A stretch of 64,000 nucleotides of DNA, from contig NZ_JAAAPL010000002.1 in NCBI RefSeq assembly GCF_011317445.1, positions 558,001-622,000 of the forward strand, given 5' to 3'. This DNA comes from Chelativorans multitrophicus. GTDB lineage: Bacteria > Pseudomonadota > Alphaproteobacteria > Rhizobiales > Rhizobiaceae. Positions within the stretch are counted from its first letter, which is position 1. The number at the start of each line of letters is the position of its first letter. Made by a program: the position numbers and the translations under genes. Below are positions 45,659 to 55,166 of this stretch, piece after piece. The notes under the pieces were generated by a model. The model saw only the letters and a list, made by a program, of their open reading frames with translations. It ran no database searches and was not told where the DNA came from.

Positions 45659-46270
45659 TCAAGCGCCCGCGCTTGGCCGGGAGGCCATCTCTCCATACCA
45701 GCGTCTGGCATGCACAAGTTCCTCCGGCACGTCTATGCGGGCGGGTTTCATAAACTGAACAGCAACAAAACCGGTAATATCGGCGATGCTGAATTCATCA
45801 CCGGCAATAAAAGGACGCCCGGCGAGTTCGCCATCGAGAAAACGGAGAAATTCCGTCGCCTTGGATTTGCTCGCCTCGCCCCATGCCGGCACCTGCGGCA
45901 CTTCCCATCCCTTCATGGCCGGGTGCAGGTGGCGAAAGGCCGCCGAGACCGGGATAAAGAGGCCGAATTCGATGCGCCGCTGCCACATCTCCACCCTCGC
46001 TCTGGTAAGCGCATCGCGGCCGAAGAGAGCGGGCTCAGGCGACTGCTCCTCGAAGTAGCGGCAGATCGCGACGCTTTCCGTGATCACGGTGCCGTCGTCT
46101 AGTTCCAGGATCGGCAGGCGTTGCAGAGGATTGAGCCGGGTGATTGCCTCCCCTTGATGCTCCCGCCGTGCCATATCCACCGGTACCGTTGGAACCTGAA
46201 TTCCCTTCTCAGCAAGAAAGATGCGCACACGCCTCGGGTTGGGTGCCCTCCCGCCGTCATAGAGCTTCAT
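45659..46270 (-). CDS. Glutathione S-transferase
   Basis: 203 residues. The N-terminal thioredoxin fold begins MKLYDGGRAPNPRRVRIFLA, with the cis-Pro in RLPILELDDGTVITESVAIC and the glutathione-binding ES pair. The C-terminal helical domain carries FIAGDEFSIADITGFVAVQF. ATG 46270. Substrate unknown; soil alphaproteobacteria have many such paralogues. It lies head to tail with the nuclease gene upstream. Confidence 0.9.
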   Translation of the reverse strand: MKLYDGGRAPNPRRVRIFLAEKGIQVPTVPVDMARREHQGEAITRLNPLQRLPILELDDGTVITESVAICRYFEEQSPEPALFGRDALTRARVEMWQRRIEFGLFIPVSAAFRHLHPAMKGWEVPQVPAWGEASKSKATEFLRFLDGELAGRPFIAGDEFSIADITGFVAVQFMKPARIDVPEELVHARRWYGEMASRPSAGA

Positions 46271-46293
46271 GTGTCCCTCCCCGTCCTTTCGCC

Positions 46294-46902
46294 TCACGTC
46301 ATTCCGGAGACTTGCCGCAAAAAGTTGACGAGCCGTCCGAGCCAGTCGTGCGGCGTTTCGTTGGGCGAATTGTTTCGAGTGCGCCAGTCGCGCGGATCCT
46401 CGAAGGCACCTGCCCAAAGCCCTTTGCCAGCCCGTTTCGCTTCGGCTTCCGAAAGGGTGTAATCACCATAGGAAATCGCCCAGCCGGTTTCCACCATTGT
46501 CTGGCCGAGATCGCGGCCCCCCGCCTCGCATCGCGCAAGAAGACGCCCGTAACGGTCTCGCTCCCAGCCGCTGCAGGAAAGAGAACCGGAGTTCGTGAGT
46601 TGGCTCAATGCCTGTCGGGCCCGCTGCCCGCACGCATAGGACAGACCTTCCAAGGAACACTGCTGATCAAGTTCAGGGGCATCGATCCCGCGGAGACGGA
46701 TGCGCTCACCATTTATCGTGAGACTGTCGCCGTCGTTAATCCTGAAAGATCCTGAAAGATGGCGCGTGGCGACCTGGTCCAGCCTCGCAACCGTAAGCGC
46801 CAGAAGCGTGAGTATTCCCGCTGAAAGAAGGATATCGGCCCATCGGTGCGGCCGCCTCGGATTCCGTCTACTACGCCAATAATTTCTACGACTTACACGC
46901 AT
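46294..46902 (-). CDS. Membrane-anchored staphylococcal nuclease-like protein (thermonuclease family)
   Basis: 202 residues. A basic N-terminus is followed by one hydrophobic helix at about 24-42, then the SNase OB-fold: FRINDGDSLTINGERIRLRG with the calcium-binding Asp, IDAPELDQQC, and the catalytic Arg regions GQRARQAL and ERDRYGRLLARC. It probably acts on nucleic acid outside the cytoplasm. ATG 46902; divergent from the histidine kinase gene. Confidence 0.88.
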   Translation of the reverse strand: MRVSRRNYWRSRRNPRRPHRWADILLSAGILTLLALTVARLDQVATRHLSGSFRINDGDSLTINGERIRLRGIDAPELDQQCSLEGLSYACGQRARQALSQLTNSGSLSCSGWERDRYGRLLARCEAGGRDLGQTMVETGWAISYGDYTLSEAEAKRAGKGLWAGAFEDPRDWRTRNNSPNETPHDWLGRLVNFLRQVSGMT

Positions 46903-46968
46903 TAACTGAAGGGTCTCTTAATTATTCGCCGGTATTTATGGAACCATGCCGGAAATGCGACGCGTCCG

Positions 46969-48486
46969 ATGGTGTTGAATCAAAACCAAATGGCGGACAA
47001 GTTCATAGTGAACCGCACGAAACCGCATCGCAACAGCGACGTGGCAAAGGCTGTTCGGCACACGCGCGACCAGCTCTCGCGGAAGGCTGGTAATCGCTCC
47101 TTCGACAGGGAAATGCTGAAGATCCATGCGCGCACGATCATCAGCAGCGCACCTGCGGTTCTCTTCGTCCTGCTGCTGATCGGCGCCGCCGGCTACGCGG
47201 TGGGCCCCGCGCGCGAAATGGCCATCTGGGGAATGCTGGCGGCGGCAGGCTATACAGCGCTTTATCTTTTCGCGCGGTATATCGACAAGCGATCCATCGA
47301 CCAGATCGATGCGCGCAAGGTGCACGTTCAATTCCTGCTTTTGCATTTTTTCAGCGGCATCAGCTGGATCTATCTCGTATCGTTCGAGTGTCGTTGCGGC
47401 TTCCTGAATTTCTCGTTTTTCGTAGCGATTGTACTTCTGATGATGATTGCAGCCACGGCGCTTGTTTGCTCCTCCCTGCGCGGCGCCGTCCTCGCCACTT
47501 TTGGCCTGCCAGTTGCCATACATGCACTGCTGCATCTGGAATTTCCCTTGGGCGTAGAACCAGTTATGACGCTGTTGCTGGTTCTGTCCCTCCCATTTTT
47601 CGGGCATGTTGCGCATCATCGCAACCAGGCGGCCATCAGCCTCCTAAGCTTCCGTAGCGAGAATGAATCCCTCATCGCAGAACTGGAGACGGCGAAGGCT
47701 GTATCCGACGAGGCGCGCCACCGTGCGGAAGAGGCCAATTTGGCGAAGTCCCGCTTCCTCGCTTCGATGAGCCACGAATTGCGGACGCCGCTCAACGCAA
47801 TCCTCGGGTTTTCGGAGGTCATGGCGAAGGAAGTGCTCGGCCCCGTCCAGAACGTGACTTATCGGGAATACGCCAAGGATGTCCATCAATCGGGACAACA
47901 TCTGCTCGAACTGATCAACGAGATTCTCGACCTTTCCCGCATTGAGGCCGGACGCTACCAGCTCAACGAGGAGCCGCTTGCGCTTGCCGACATTGTCCAT
48001 GAATGCTGCCGGATGATGGATCTCAAGCTGAAGGCGAAGGATATAAAGCTTGTCCAGCAGTTCGAACCTTCGCTGCTGAACCTTATGGCCGACGAGCGGG
48101 CGGTGCGGCAGATTTCGCTCAATCTGCTTTCGAATGCGGTGAAGTTCACGCCGTCCGGAGGGGAAATCCGCGTTCGGGTCGGCTGGACGTCCGGAGGTGG
48201 CCAGTACATTTCAATCTGCGACAACGGCCCCGGAATTTCGGAAGAAGAGATGCCGCTTGTCCTTTCCGCCTTTGGTCAAGGTTCCGTTGCGATCAAGAGT
48301 GCGGAACAGGGAACCGGACTGGGACTGCCAATCGTCCAGGGTTTGACACATCTGCACGGAGGGCTATTGCGTTTGAAATCAAAGCTGCGGGAAGGAACCG
48401 TCGCAACTGTGATCTTTCCACGAAGTCGTGTGGTCGAGGAAGCCGTCGCGCCGCCAGTCCGCCAAAAAAAGCGTGCCGTTGGCTGA
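46969..48486 (+). CDS. Membrane-bound sensor histidine kinase (orphan)
   Basis: 505 residues. Six hydrophobic segments lie between about 57 and 215 in closely spaced pairs with almost no periplasmic loop. A coiled-coil linker (ELETAKAVSDEARHRAEEAN) follows. The H-box has His269 in SMSHELRTPLNAILGF, then N-box LNLLSNAVKFTPSGG and G-boxes ICDNGPGI and GTGLGLPIVQG. There is no response regulator next door. The transmembrane sensor without an extracytoplasmic domain suggests sensing within the membrane or a partner protein. ATG 46969 or 46990; neither has a clear ribosome site. Confidence 0.9.
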   Translation: MVLNQNQMADKFIVNRTKPHRNSDVAKAVRHTRDQLSRKAGNRSFDREMLKIHARTIISSAPAVLFVLLLIGAAGYAVGPAREMAIWGMLAAAGYTALYLFARYIDKRSIDQIDARKVHVQFLLLHFFSGISWIYLVSFECRCGFLNFSFFVAIVLLMMIAATALVCSSLRGAVLATFGLPVAIHALLHLEFPLGVEPVMTLLLVLSLPFFGHVAHHRNQAAISLLSFRSENESLIAELETAKAVSDEARHRAEEANLAKSRFLASMSHELRTPLNAILGFSEVMAKEVLGPVQNVTYREYAKDVHQSGQHLLELINEILDLSRIEAGRYQLNEEPLALADIVHECCRMMDLKLKAKDIKLVQQFEPSLLNLMADERAVRQISLNLLSNAVKFTPSGGEIRVRVGWTSGGGQYISICDNGPGISEEEMPLVLSAFGQGSVAIKSAEQGTGLGLPIVQGLTHLHGGLLRLKSKLREGTVATVIFPRSRVVEEAVAPPVRQKKRAVG

Positions 48487-48490
48487 AGTT

Positions 48491-49462
48491 TCAGGCGCGC
48501 AGCCGCGCGTTCACCTCCGCCCTCCGCGCCGAGATTTCACTCGCTCCCCGGACCACCCCTGCGGCAAGAGCGCCCGCGACACCGCCGCTGCTCAATCCTT
48601 CAACGTTAAGAACCGGTTTCAGGCCGATAAGTGCCGCCGCCTTGCGATGCCCACCCGTTTGGGCCGCTGCCAGAAGGCAGTGCTCCAGCGCATTCTGATT
48701 CATAGCATAGAGAACAGCCGCCGCCGCTGTCGCGATAGGTCCATCGAGGATCACCGCAATCTTCTGCGCCCGCGCTGCGATAATAGCGCCGGCGAGCGCT
48801 GCGGTTTCCCTGCCGCCCAGCCGCCGCAGTGCTTCCAACGGGTCGCGGAGATGATCTTGGTGAAGTTCCAGCGCTTGATTGACGAGTGAGAGATCGTCCG
48901 CGCCGAACTCTGCCCATTCGGAGATATCCTGATTCAAAACCGCGCAAAGGAGCGCCGAGGCCGAGAGCTCGCCGGCGGCGTTTACCGTGCCCAGACAGAT
49001 GAGGTCGGGGCCGGCTGCGATCGCTTCCATGCCAAAAGCCATCGTGGCGGCTGCGGCCCGCTCTTCAAGCGCGGGGCCTGCTGAAAAGTCTGCGACAGGC
49101 AGCTCCAGCGCCAAGTCAAACACATTCAGCCCGAGATTGTAGTCGGCGCAAAGCTGGCTTACGGGCGCGGCGCCCGCCGCGATCGCCTCCACGCGGGATT
49201 GCGCTTCGCCTATCGGATCGGCCATGCCTCTTTTTCCAGACACTGCGTGCGTCGCTGCGAAAAGCGCTACCATAGGGCGCGATACGCGCGCGGGGGCGCG
49301 ACCGGTAGCGGCTGCAAACCATTGGGCGACATCCCGCACCTGCCCCAGCTCGTGCCCGTCCGCCGCCAGATCGGCTTGCACTCGCGATGCTGCCGTCTGG
49401 TCCATGGCAGGAAGTCCGGCAATCAAGTTACGGATATCATCGAAGGGCAAGCCGTTCGTCAT
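48491..49462 (-). CDS. cobT: Nicotinate-nucleotide--dimethylbenzimidazole phosphoribosyltransferase
   Basis: A 323-residue enzyme making alpha-ribazole phosphate for the lower ligand of cobalamin. Landmarks are LVALFAATHAVSG-like VALFAATHAVSGKRG, DYNLGLNVFDLALE, the MAFGMEAIAAGPDLICLGTV block, GGRETAALAGAIIAARAQK and the C-terminal GLKPVLNVEGLSSGGVAGAL. ATG 49462 with GGAG ahead. Its stop is four bases from that of the convergent histidine kinase gene. No other cobalamin gene is in the window. Confidence 0.9.
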   Translation of the reverse strand: MTNGLPFDDIRNLIAGLPAMDQTAASRVQADLAADGHELGQVRDVAQWFAAATGRAPARVSRPMVALFAATHAVSGKRGMADPIGEAQSRVEAIAAGAAPVSQLCADYNLGLNVFDLALELPVADFSAGPALEERAAAATMAFGMEAIAAGPDLICLGTVNAAGELSASALLCAVLNQDISEWAEFGADDLSLVNQALELHQDHLRDPLEALRRLGGRETAALAGAIIAARAQKIAVILDGPIATAAAAVLYAMNQNALEHCLLAAAQTGGHRKAAALIGLKPVLNVEGLSSGGVAGALAAGVVRGASEISARRAEVNARLRA

Positions 49463-49577
49463 GTCATTGTCTCCTGGGCTGGCGCCGGGCATAACGGCAG
49501 GATGCGGCTGTGGCAATGCCGCGGCTTGCGTCGACCCGTCACGCCCCCCATCTGCAAGTGCGGAGGAACCTATTCAG

Positions 49578-49808
49578 ATGGCTATCGAATCTCCCTGCAT
49601 CCTGGTCTGCTCCATAAATGAGAAATCCGGCTACTGCCTTGGCTGCGGGCGCACGCGTGACGAAATCGCCGGCTGGCTGTCCATGACGCCGGGAGAGCGC
49701 CGCGCGGTGATGGACGGACTGCCGGCAAGGCTTGCAGATCTTGAGCGCACCACTCTCGCAGAGCCGTTCCGGGCGATGCCATCCGGCAGGCGCGTGGAGA
49801 GGGCATGA
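49578..49808 (+). CDS. DUF1289 cysteine-rich small protein
   Basis: 76 residues with the DUF1289 pattern SPCILVCSINEKSGYCLGCG and RTRDEIAGWLSMTPGERRAV. Four Cys suggest binding of zinc or a small iron-sulphur cluster. ATG 49578 lies 11 bases behind GGAGG. It precedes the membrane protease gene by three bases, a conserved pairing in Rhizobiales. Function unknown. Confidence 0.88.
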   Translation: MAIESPCILVCSINEKSGYCLGCGRTRDEIAGWLSMTPGERRAVMDGLPARLADLERTTLAEPFRAMPSGRRVERA

Positions 49809-49811
49809 GCC

Positions 49812-50510
49812 ATGCGGCTGTTCTGGATCGTCATCGCCGTCATGCTTGCAGGCGTGGGCCTGCTGGTCGCCTCTCACGACAGCGGCACCGTCTTTGGCAT
49901 CGCCAGCGATTCTTTCGCTTCGATGCTTTACCTTGGCCTGTGGGCGGCGGTGCTCATTGTCGGCGTTTTTGCTGCCCGCACACGGTTCCATCATGCCGCG
50001 CGTGACCTCGCTTACTGGCTGCTTATCCTTCTGGTGCTGATGACCGGATATCAATACCGCTATGAATTGCAGGATGTGGCGAGCCGGCTTACGGCCGGAT
50101 TGATCCCCGGCAGCCCGATAAGCCTTTCGGATTCTTCACGCGCCGCCGTTATGATCGACAAGGCGGTCAATGGCCATTTCGAAGTGAGGATTCTTGCCAA
50201 CGATGCCGCGGTCCGCGCCCTGATCGATACCGGCGCCACCACCACGGTGCTCACGGCGCAGGATGCCGCGCGAGCGGGAATCGATGTCGTCGCACTTTCT
50301 TATTCCTGGCCGGTGATGACCGCGAATGGGCGGGCAATGGCAGCCCGCGCCCGCTTGGACACGCTGCGGATTGGCCCCATCGAGCGTCACGACGTGACAG
50401 TTCTTGTGGCGGAGCCTGGCTTGCTTGAGCAAAGCCTGCTTGGGATGCAGTTCCTGAGCAGCCTCTCGAGCTTCGAAATGCGGGGTGACCGCCTCATCTT
50501 GACTGACTAG
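49812..50510 (+). CDS. Membrane-anchored retropepsin-like aspartic protease (TIGR02281 type)
   Basis: 232 residues. Three hydrophobic helices lie near 4-20, 38-55 and 68-80, then a soluble domain of about 130 residues with the single-copy aspartic protease motif ALIDTGATTTVL (Asp139). The downstream hydrophobic LLGMQFLSSL block corresponds to the second flap half. Like retroviral proteases it should work as a dimer, here on the periplasmic side or at the membrane. ATG 49812 follows the DUF1289 stop by three bases. Substrate unknown. Confidence 0.88.
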   Translation: MRLFWIVIAVMLAGVGLLVASHDSGTVFGIASDSFASMLYLGLWAAVLIVGVFAARTRFHHAARDLAYWLLILLVLMTGYQYRYELQDVASRLTAGLIPGSPISLSDSSRAAVMIDKAVNGHFEVRILANDAAVRALIDTGATTTVLTAQDAARAGIDVVALSYSWPVMTANGRAMAARARLDTLRIGPIERHDVTVLVAEPGLLEQSLLGMQFLSSLSSFEMRGDRLILTD

Positions 50511-50532
50511 GCGCTGCCCACGGACAGCGCCT
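50509..50532. terminator. Hairpin spanning the gap between the convergent protease and dusA stop codons
   Basis: AGGCGCTG (50509-50516) and CAGCGCCT (50525-50532) pair perfectly around an eight-base loop. The stem takes in the last two bases of the protease TAG and the first base of the dusA stop. It can fold on either strand; no T-run. Confidence 0.55.
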
Positions 50533-51560
50533 TACGCCGCTTCATGGCGTGCGGCCGGATCGATTTCCGCCAGCGCGCGAAGCAGCACGTCCGGGCCTGC
50601 CCTGGGCCGGGTCGCCTCCGTTGAAAGGATTTGCCGGAAACGCCGAGCGCCTGCACGACCATGGAACAGGCCAGTCATATGCCTTGTGACATGGGCAAGG
50701 CGCCCTCCCCGCTCAATATGGCGCTGGGCGTAGGCCGCCATCGCTTCCACCACCTCGGCGAAGGAGACGGGCTCATTTTGGCCGCCATAGATGCGGGAAT
50801 CGACTTCCGCAAGAATGCCCGGCGTATGATAGGCAGCGCGGCCAAGCATCACGCCATCCATATGCGCAAGGTGATTGACCGCTTCGTCAATGGTCTGGAT
50901 GCCGCCATTGATTCCAACAAACTTGCCCGGATATTTTTTCTTGAGCCGGTAAACCCGGTCATAATCGAGCGGAGGAATCTCGCGGTTTTCACGCGGGCTC
51001 AAACCCTGCAGCCATGCTTTCCTGGCGTGCACCCAAAGGGCATCGGCGCCCGCGGCGAAGACCAATTCAGCGATCCGGTCCAGTGCCTCCTCGGGATCCT
51101 GATCGTCGACGCCGATGCGGCATTTCACCGTCACCGGCACGTCCACGCACTCTTTCATGGCCGCCACGCAAGCTGAGACCAGTTCAGGCGTTTTCATCAG
51201 ACATGCGCCGAAGGTTCCTGATTGCACCCGGTCCGACGGACAGCCGACATTGAGATTGATCTCGTCATAGCCGAAGGAGGCGGCAATCCGCGCGGCCTCC
51301 CCCAGTTTTCCCGGCTCGCTTCCGCCAAGCTGCAACGCGACAGGATGCTCCGCCGGATCGTAGGCGAGAAGGCGTTCCCTGCTGCCGTGGATGATCGCGT
51401 CCGCGACGATCATTTCGGTGTAGAGGAGCGCATCTTTCGAAAGCTGGCGATGGAAGAAACGGCAATGGCGATCCGTCCAGTCCATCATTGGAGCGATGGC
51501 CAGAACTCGCCCGTCGTAGTGATGAAGATGTCGATCTACGCCGTTGCTCATGGAACCCAT
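50532..51560 (-). CDS. dusA: tRNA-dihydrouridine(20/20a) synthase
   Basis: A 342-residue FMN enzyme that reduces uridines in the tRNA D-loop. The TIM-barrel start is VLAIAPMMDWTDRHCRFFHR. EINLNVGCPSDRVQSGTFGA is followed by the catalytic Cys in GACLM. VTVKCRIGVDD and LWVHARKAWLQGLSP bind FMN and tRNA. The last 35 residues form the helical RNA-binding end. ATG 51560 or 51551. Confidence 0.96.
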   Translation of the reverse strand: MGSMSNGVDRHLHHYDGRVLAIAPMMDWTDRHCRFFHRQLSKDALLYTEMIVADAIIHGSRERLLAYDPAEHPVALQLGGSEPGKLGEAARIAASFGYDEINLNVGCPSDRVQSGTFGACLMKTPELVSACVAAMKECVDVPVTVKCRIGVDDQDPEEALDRIAELVFAAGADALWVHARKAWLQGLSPRENREIPPLDYDRVYRLKKKYPGKFVGINGGIQTIDEAVNHLAHMDGVMLGRAAYHTPGILAEVDSRIYGGQNEPVSFAEVVEAMAAYAQRHIERGGRLAHVTRHMTGLFHGRAGARRFRQILSTEATRPRAGPDVLLRALAEIDPAARHEAA

Positions 51561-52066
51561 GCTCAGGAGGTCAAATGCATTCGCCGAATGAGGCTTCTAC
51601 TCCCATATAGGGCCGACTGGAGCAAGCCGCAGCTGCTGCTCGGCACTGTTGGGGAAATTGCCAGATAGGAATTTGTGATCTTTTCTATTGCTTGATGCTC
51701 ACGCCGTATTCACGCGTGATTAAACGCTGACCGCGTTTTGGCGCAAATCAAAATGAACGGTGTCTACAAATATAAGCACTATCTACTGCAATGCGTAACA
51801 TTTTAAAACTATTCTGCTCATCCAAGCGCCTACACCCGTCGATGCCATAAGGAAACTGTATATTGGGTAAAGCGACGCTTTGATAATGCATCTGGCTTTG
51901 ATTTTCTTGAAGAGTAGCGCGATGGCAAATATCAGGCAGACCTTCGAGGAGGCTGTGCGCTCTGCCGGATCCTAACGGAACATGATCAAAATCGATGTTC
52001 AACGCGTTGTCAGGGCTGGAGGCGCGCCCTAGATTCGATGCTCTCCCTGCGGAGAAGGAGCGCATT
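51561..52066. other. AT-rich gap of about 500 bases before the DUF982 pair
   Basis: No supported gene. The stretch 51660-51910 is clearly AT-richer than its surroundings. A 17-codon frame at 51923-51976 (MANIRQTFEEAVRSAGS) is too short to call. No repeat, transposase remnant or RNA gene was found. It probably holds the dusA promoter and that of the DUF982 gene. Confidence 0.5.
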
Positions 52067-52363
52067 ATGTATGCTGCGCAGTTTGCCCTGCCGGTTCGCC
52101 TCATCATGAGAACGGGCGAGCCGGTGACCGAGATTTACAGCGCCGAAGAGGCTCTCGACCTGCTGATGGCCTGGCCCACTCAGGAAGGACCCATCTTCAA
52201 CCGTGCTCTGGAGAGTTGCCTTGCAGCGAGCGCCGAGCCCATGCTGGCTGAAGACGCGCGACGGTATTTCGTCGCTTTCGCCAACGCCTCCGGGTTGATG
52301 GCCAGAGATGTCCCTCTCGACAGCCTTTACGAAAATGGTGAGCTAAAGCCGCTTTACCGCTGA
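52067..52363 (+). CDS. DUF982 protein, copy 1
   Basis: 98 residues with the DUF982 pattern: FALPVRLIMRTGEPVTEIYS, AEEALDLLMAWPTQEGPIF, ALESCLAASAEPMLAEDARR and YFVAFANASGL. Small soluble proteins of this family are common on rhizobial chromosomes and plasmids, and their function is unknown. ATG 52067 is behind GGAGAAGGAG; the frame is open further upstream to 51995 without family similarity. Confidence 0.82.
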   Translation: MYAAQFALPVRLIMRTGEPVTEIYSAEEALDLLMAWPTQEGPIFNRALESCLAASAEPMLAEDARRYFVAFANASGLMARDVPLDSLYENGELKPLYR

Positions 52364-52459
52364 GTTGCCTTGCGAGGATGAAGGCTTTAGGAGCGGCGCG
52401 GAACAATATCGCCTCTTTGGCGTTTGAAATTGAGTTGGGGTTTCTTGCGAGCAAGTTCC

Positions 52460-52792
52460 ATGCAGATCAGTGCTGTCCGTTCCCACGGCCAGAGAAGCCG
52501 GAATGGGCTGGAGAAAAGAGGCGGTGAGCGCCGCGCACCTGCGCTGCAGCATCGGCTGTTCCACAAGCCTGTCGTGATCGAGCGGCGCCGAATCGATCGT
52601 GACCGGGTGGTTGTGAACACTAAAATCGCGCTGGATTCACTTCTTCACGAATGGCCGCTACCAGAGTGCTCACAGCGCATGCGGGCGTTGAAGGCCTGCT
52701 TGGCTGTTATCCGTGGCGAGCTGCCGCCGGCTGCTGCCCGCCGTGCTTTCGTCGCGGCGGCAAAGGCCGCCAAGATCCTGCGCGAGGAGTAG
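52460..52792 (+). CDS. DUF982 protein, copy 2
   Basis: About 110 residues. The domain covers the last 77: FHKPVVIERRRIDRDRVVVN, ALDSLLHEWPLPECSQRM, and AARRAFVAAAKAAKI. It aligns with the previous gene along its length but is diverged. The start is uncertain: ATG 52460 and TTG 52424 are the only in-frame choices, and neither has a good ribosome site. The first 35 residues may therefore be untranslated. A tRNA-Thr gene follows. Confidence 0.65.
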   Translation: MQISAVRSHGQRSRNGLEKRGGERRAPALQHRLFHKPVVIERRRIDRDRVVVNTKIALDSLLHEWPLPECSQRMRALKACLAVIRGELPPAAARRAFVAAAKAAKILREE

Positions 52793-52866
52793 CTTTCTCA
52801 TTATAAGCGACGGTCGCGCCAGAAGGCATTTTACTTGCGTGCCGATTATGCTATTCGCCCTTTCAT

Positions 52867-52942
<76 letters not shown>

Positions 52943-52977
52943 CCATCACGCTGATGATGCCTCTTTCCGGGCGCAGA

Positions 52978-54468
52978 TCATAAAAATCTTTTCAGCACCT
53001 CTGGCAGCATTTCTGGCAGATCCTCTGCTATCAGCCCGGGCCCAAAGGCCCTCGCCGCTTCCGCATGAAGATATGCGGCTGCGGCTGCCGCCTCGAAAGC
53101 CGGCATTCCCTGCGCCAGGAGACCTGTAATCATGCCGGCCAGTACATCGCCGGAACCAGCCGTGGCAAGGTAGGGTGTCGCGTTGGTGTTGATGACGGCA
53201 TTGCCATCTGGCGCTGCAATGACCGTGTCGGGACCTTTGAGCAGGATAAGCGCCCCGCTGCGCGCCGCTGCCGCCCGCGCTTTGCCGAGCTTTGAAAGCT
53301 GCTCGTCGGCCGCAAGATCGGGAAAAAGGCGGCTGAACTCGCCCAGATGCGGCGTCAGCACGAGATTACCCGGGGTTCCCGCGGCCTCAGCGAAAAGCAG
53401 TTCCGGTTCTTCGGAAAAGGCGGAAATACCGTCGGCATCCAGAACAAGATGCGCTGGAGCTTCCTCGCTGGAGCGGAGGACGGCTGCGGCGAACACACGC
53501 GCTTTTTCACTGACGCCGAAGCCGGGGCCCAGCAGATAGGCTGAAGCCTTCCTGCTGCGTCGAAAGACGTCAAGTTCGTCCACGGCTTCGACGCGCTTCA
53601 GCATGATCGAGGTCAGATGCATGGCGTGGACAGCAAGGGCTGTCGCCGGCGACAGCAATGTCACGGCTCCTGCCCCGATCCGCGCTGCTCCTCGCGCAGC
53701 AAGCCTCGCGGCGCCCGTGGCCGATGGGCCGCCGGAAAAAACGGCAGCATGGCCTCGCTCATATTTATGCGTTTCGATATGGGGCCGCGGCAGAAGCGCC
53801 TTCCAGAACTCCGGGGCGTTTTCGCGACAACGGGGGCGGATCGTTTTCAAGACATCTTCGGGTATGCCGATATCGGCAACCACCACCTCGCCGCACAGCG
53901 TGCGGCCCGGGTAAAGGAGGTGTCCAGGCTTCTTGCGGAAGAAGGTGACCGTAACCTGGGCCGGGGCAGCGGTGCCAAGGATCTTTCCGCTTTCCCCGGA
54001 AACGCCTGAAGCCAGGTCGATCGCCATCACGGGGGACTTTGCCGCGACTGTCTTTTCCAGCGCTTCGGCGTAAACTCCCTCCACGGGCTTGGCGAGGCCC
54101 GCGCCGAACAGCGCATCGACGACCAGCCGGCCCGCTTCCGGTGCGAAATTTCCGAGCGTGCCAACCCGCATGGGCCATTCGGCAGCCGCTCGAGCAGCAT
54201 CCGTACCGGGACGGGGCTCCGTCTCCCGCCAGATCCGCACATCGAGCCCGCGCTCGTGCAGCAGGCGGGCGACGATATAGCCATCACCGCCATTGTTGCC
54301 CGGACCGCAAAGCACGTCGAAACCGGTGCGATCGGCGAACCGTGCCAGAATTTCGGCCGTCACCGCCGCGCCGGCATTGCGCATCAAATCGTAGCTTTCG
54401 AGCGGCCCAGCCTCGGCGGCAAATCTATCGGCGCGCCCCATTTCTTCAGGTGACAGAATCTCATGCAT
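52978..54468 (-). CDS. nnr: Bifunctional NAD(P)HX epimerase / ADP-dependent NAD(P)HX dehydratase
   Basis: A 496-residue metabolite-repair enzyme. The N-terminal YjeF_N epimerase domain (about 1-210) has VLCGPGNNGGDGYIVARLL and MAIDLASGVSGESG. The C-terminal ribokinase-like dehydratase (about 225-490) has LVLTPHLGEFSRLFPD and the nucleotide/catalytic TAGSGDVLAGMITGLLAQG. It restores hydrated NADH and NADPH. ATG 54468 (MHEILSPEEMGRADRF) fits the family start. It is divergent from glnB, as in many Rhizobiales. Confidence 0.94.
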   Translation of the reverse strand: MHEILSPEEMGRADRFAAEAGPLESYDLMRNAGAAVTAEILARFADRTGFDVLCGPGNNGGDGYIVARLLHERGLDVRIWRETEPRPGTDAARAAAEWPMRVGTLGNFAPEAGRLVVDALFGAGLAKPVEGVYAEALEKTVAAKSPVMAIDLASGVSGESGKILGTAAPAQVTVTFFRKKPGHLLYPGRTLCGEVVVADIGIPEDVLKTIRPRCRENAPEFWKALLPRPHIETHKYERGHAAVFSGGPSATGAARLAARGAARIGAGAVTLLSPATALAVHAMHLTSIMLKRVEAVDELDVFRRSRKASAYLLGPGFGVSEKARVFAAAVLRSSEEAPAHLVLDADGISAFSEEPELLFAEAAGTPGNLVLTPHLGEFSRLFPDLAADEQLSKLGKARAAAARSGALILLKGPDTVIAAPDGNAVINTNATPYLATAGSGDVLAGMITGLLAQGMPAFEAAAAAAYLHAEAARAFGPGLIAEDLPEMLPEVLKRFL

Positions 54469-54614
54469 GGCATCAACCCGTTGCGGGACGCATACTGGCG
54501 CTAATCGGCACCGCCGTAAATAAAGCACCGCGGGCGCCTAATTCTTGGGCATCATGCATGAAAATTAGGCACCTCGCTAAGCTGTTCCCCTGGCGCAGGC
54601 GTGCCTGCGGCTGA

Positions 54615-55112
<498 letters not shown>

Positions 55113-55166
55113 ACCGGTCCTTTGGCCGATCGCAAGAGAATTGTCATTTACAGGGGTTGAAAAGGT

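Noticed and set aside
51923-51976. A 17-codon frame starting ATG and ending TAA upstream of the DUF982 pair
   Set aside because: Too short, without family similarity or a clear ribosome site; could be chance.
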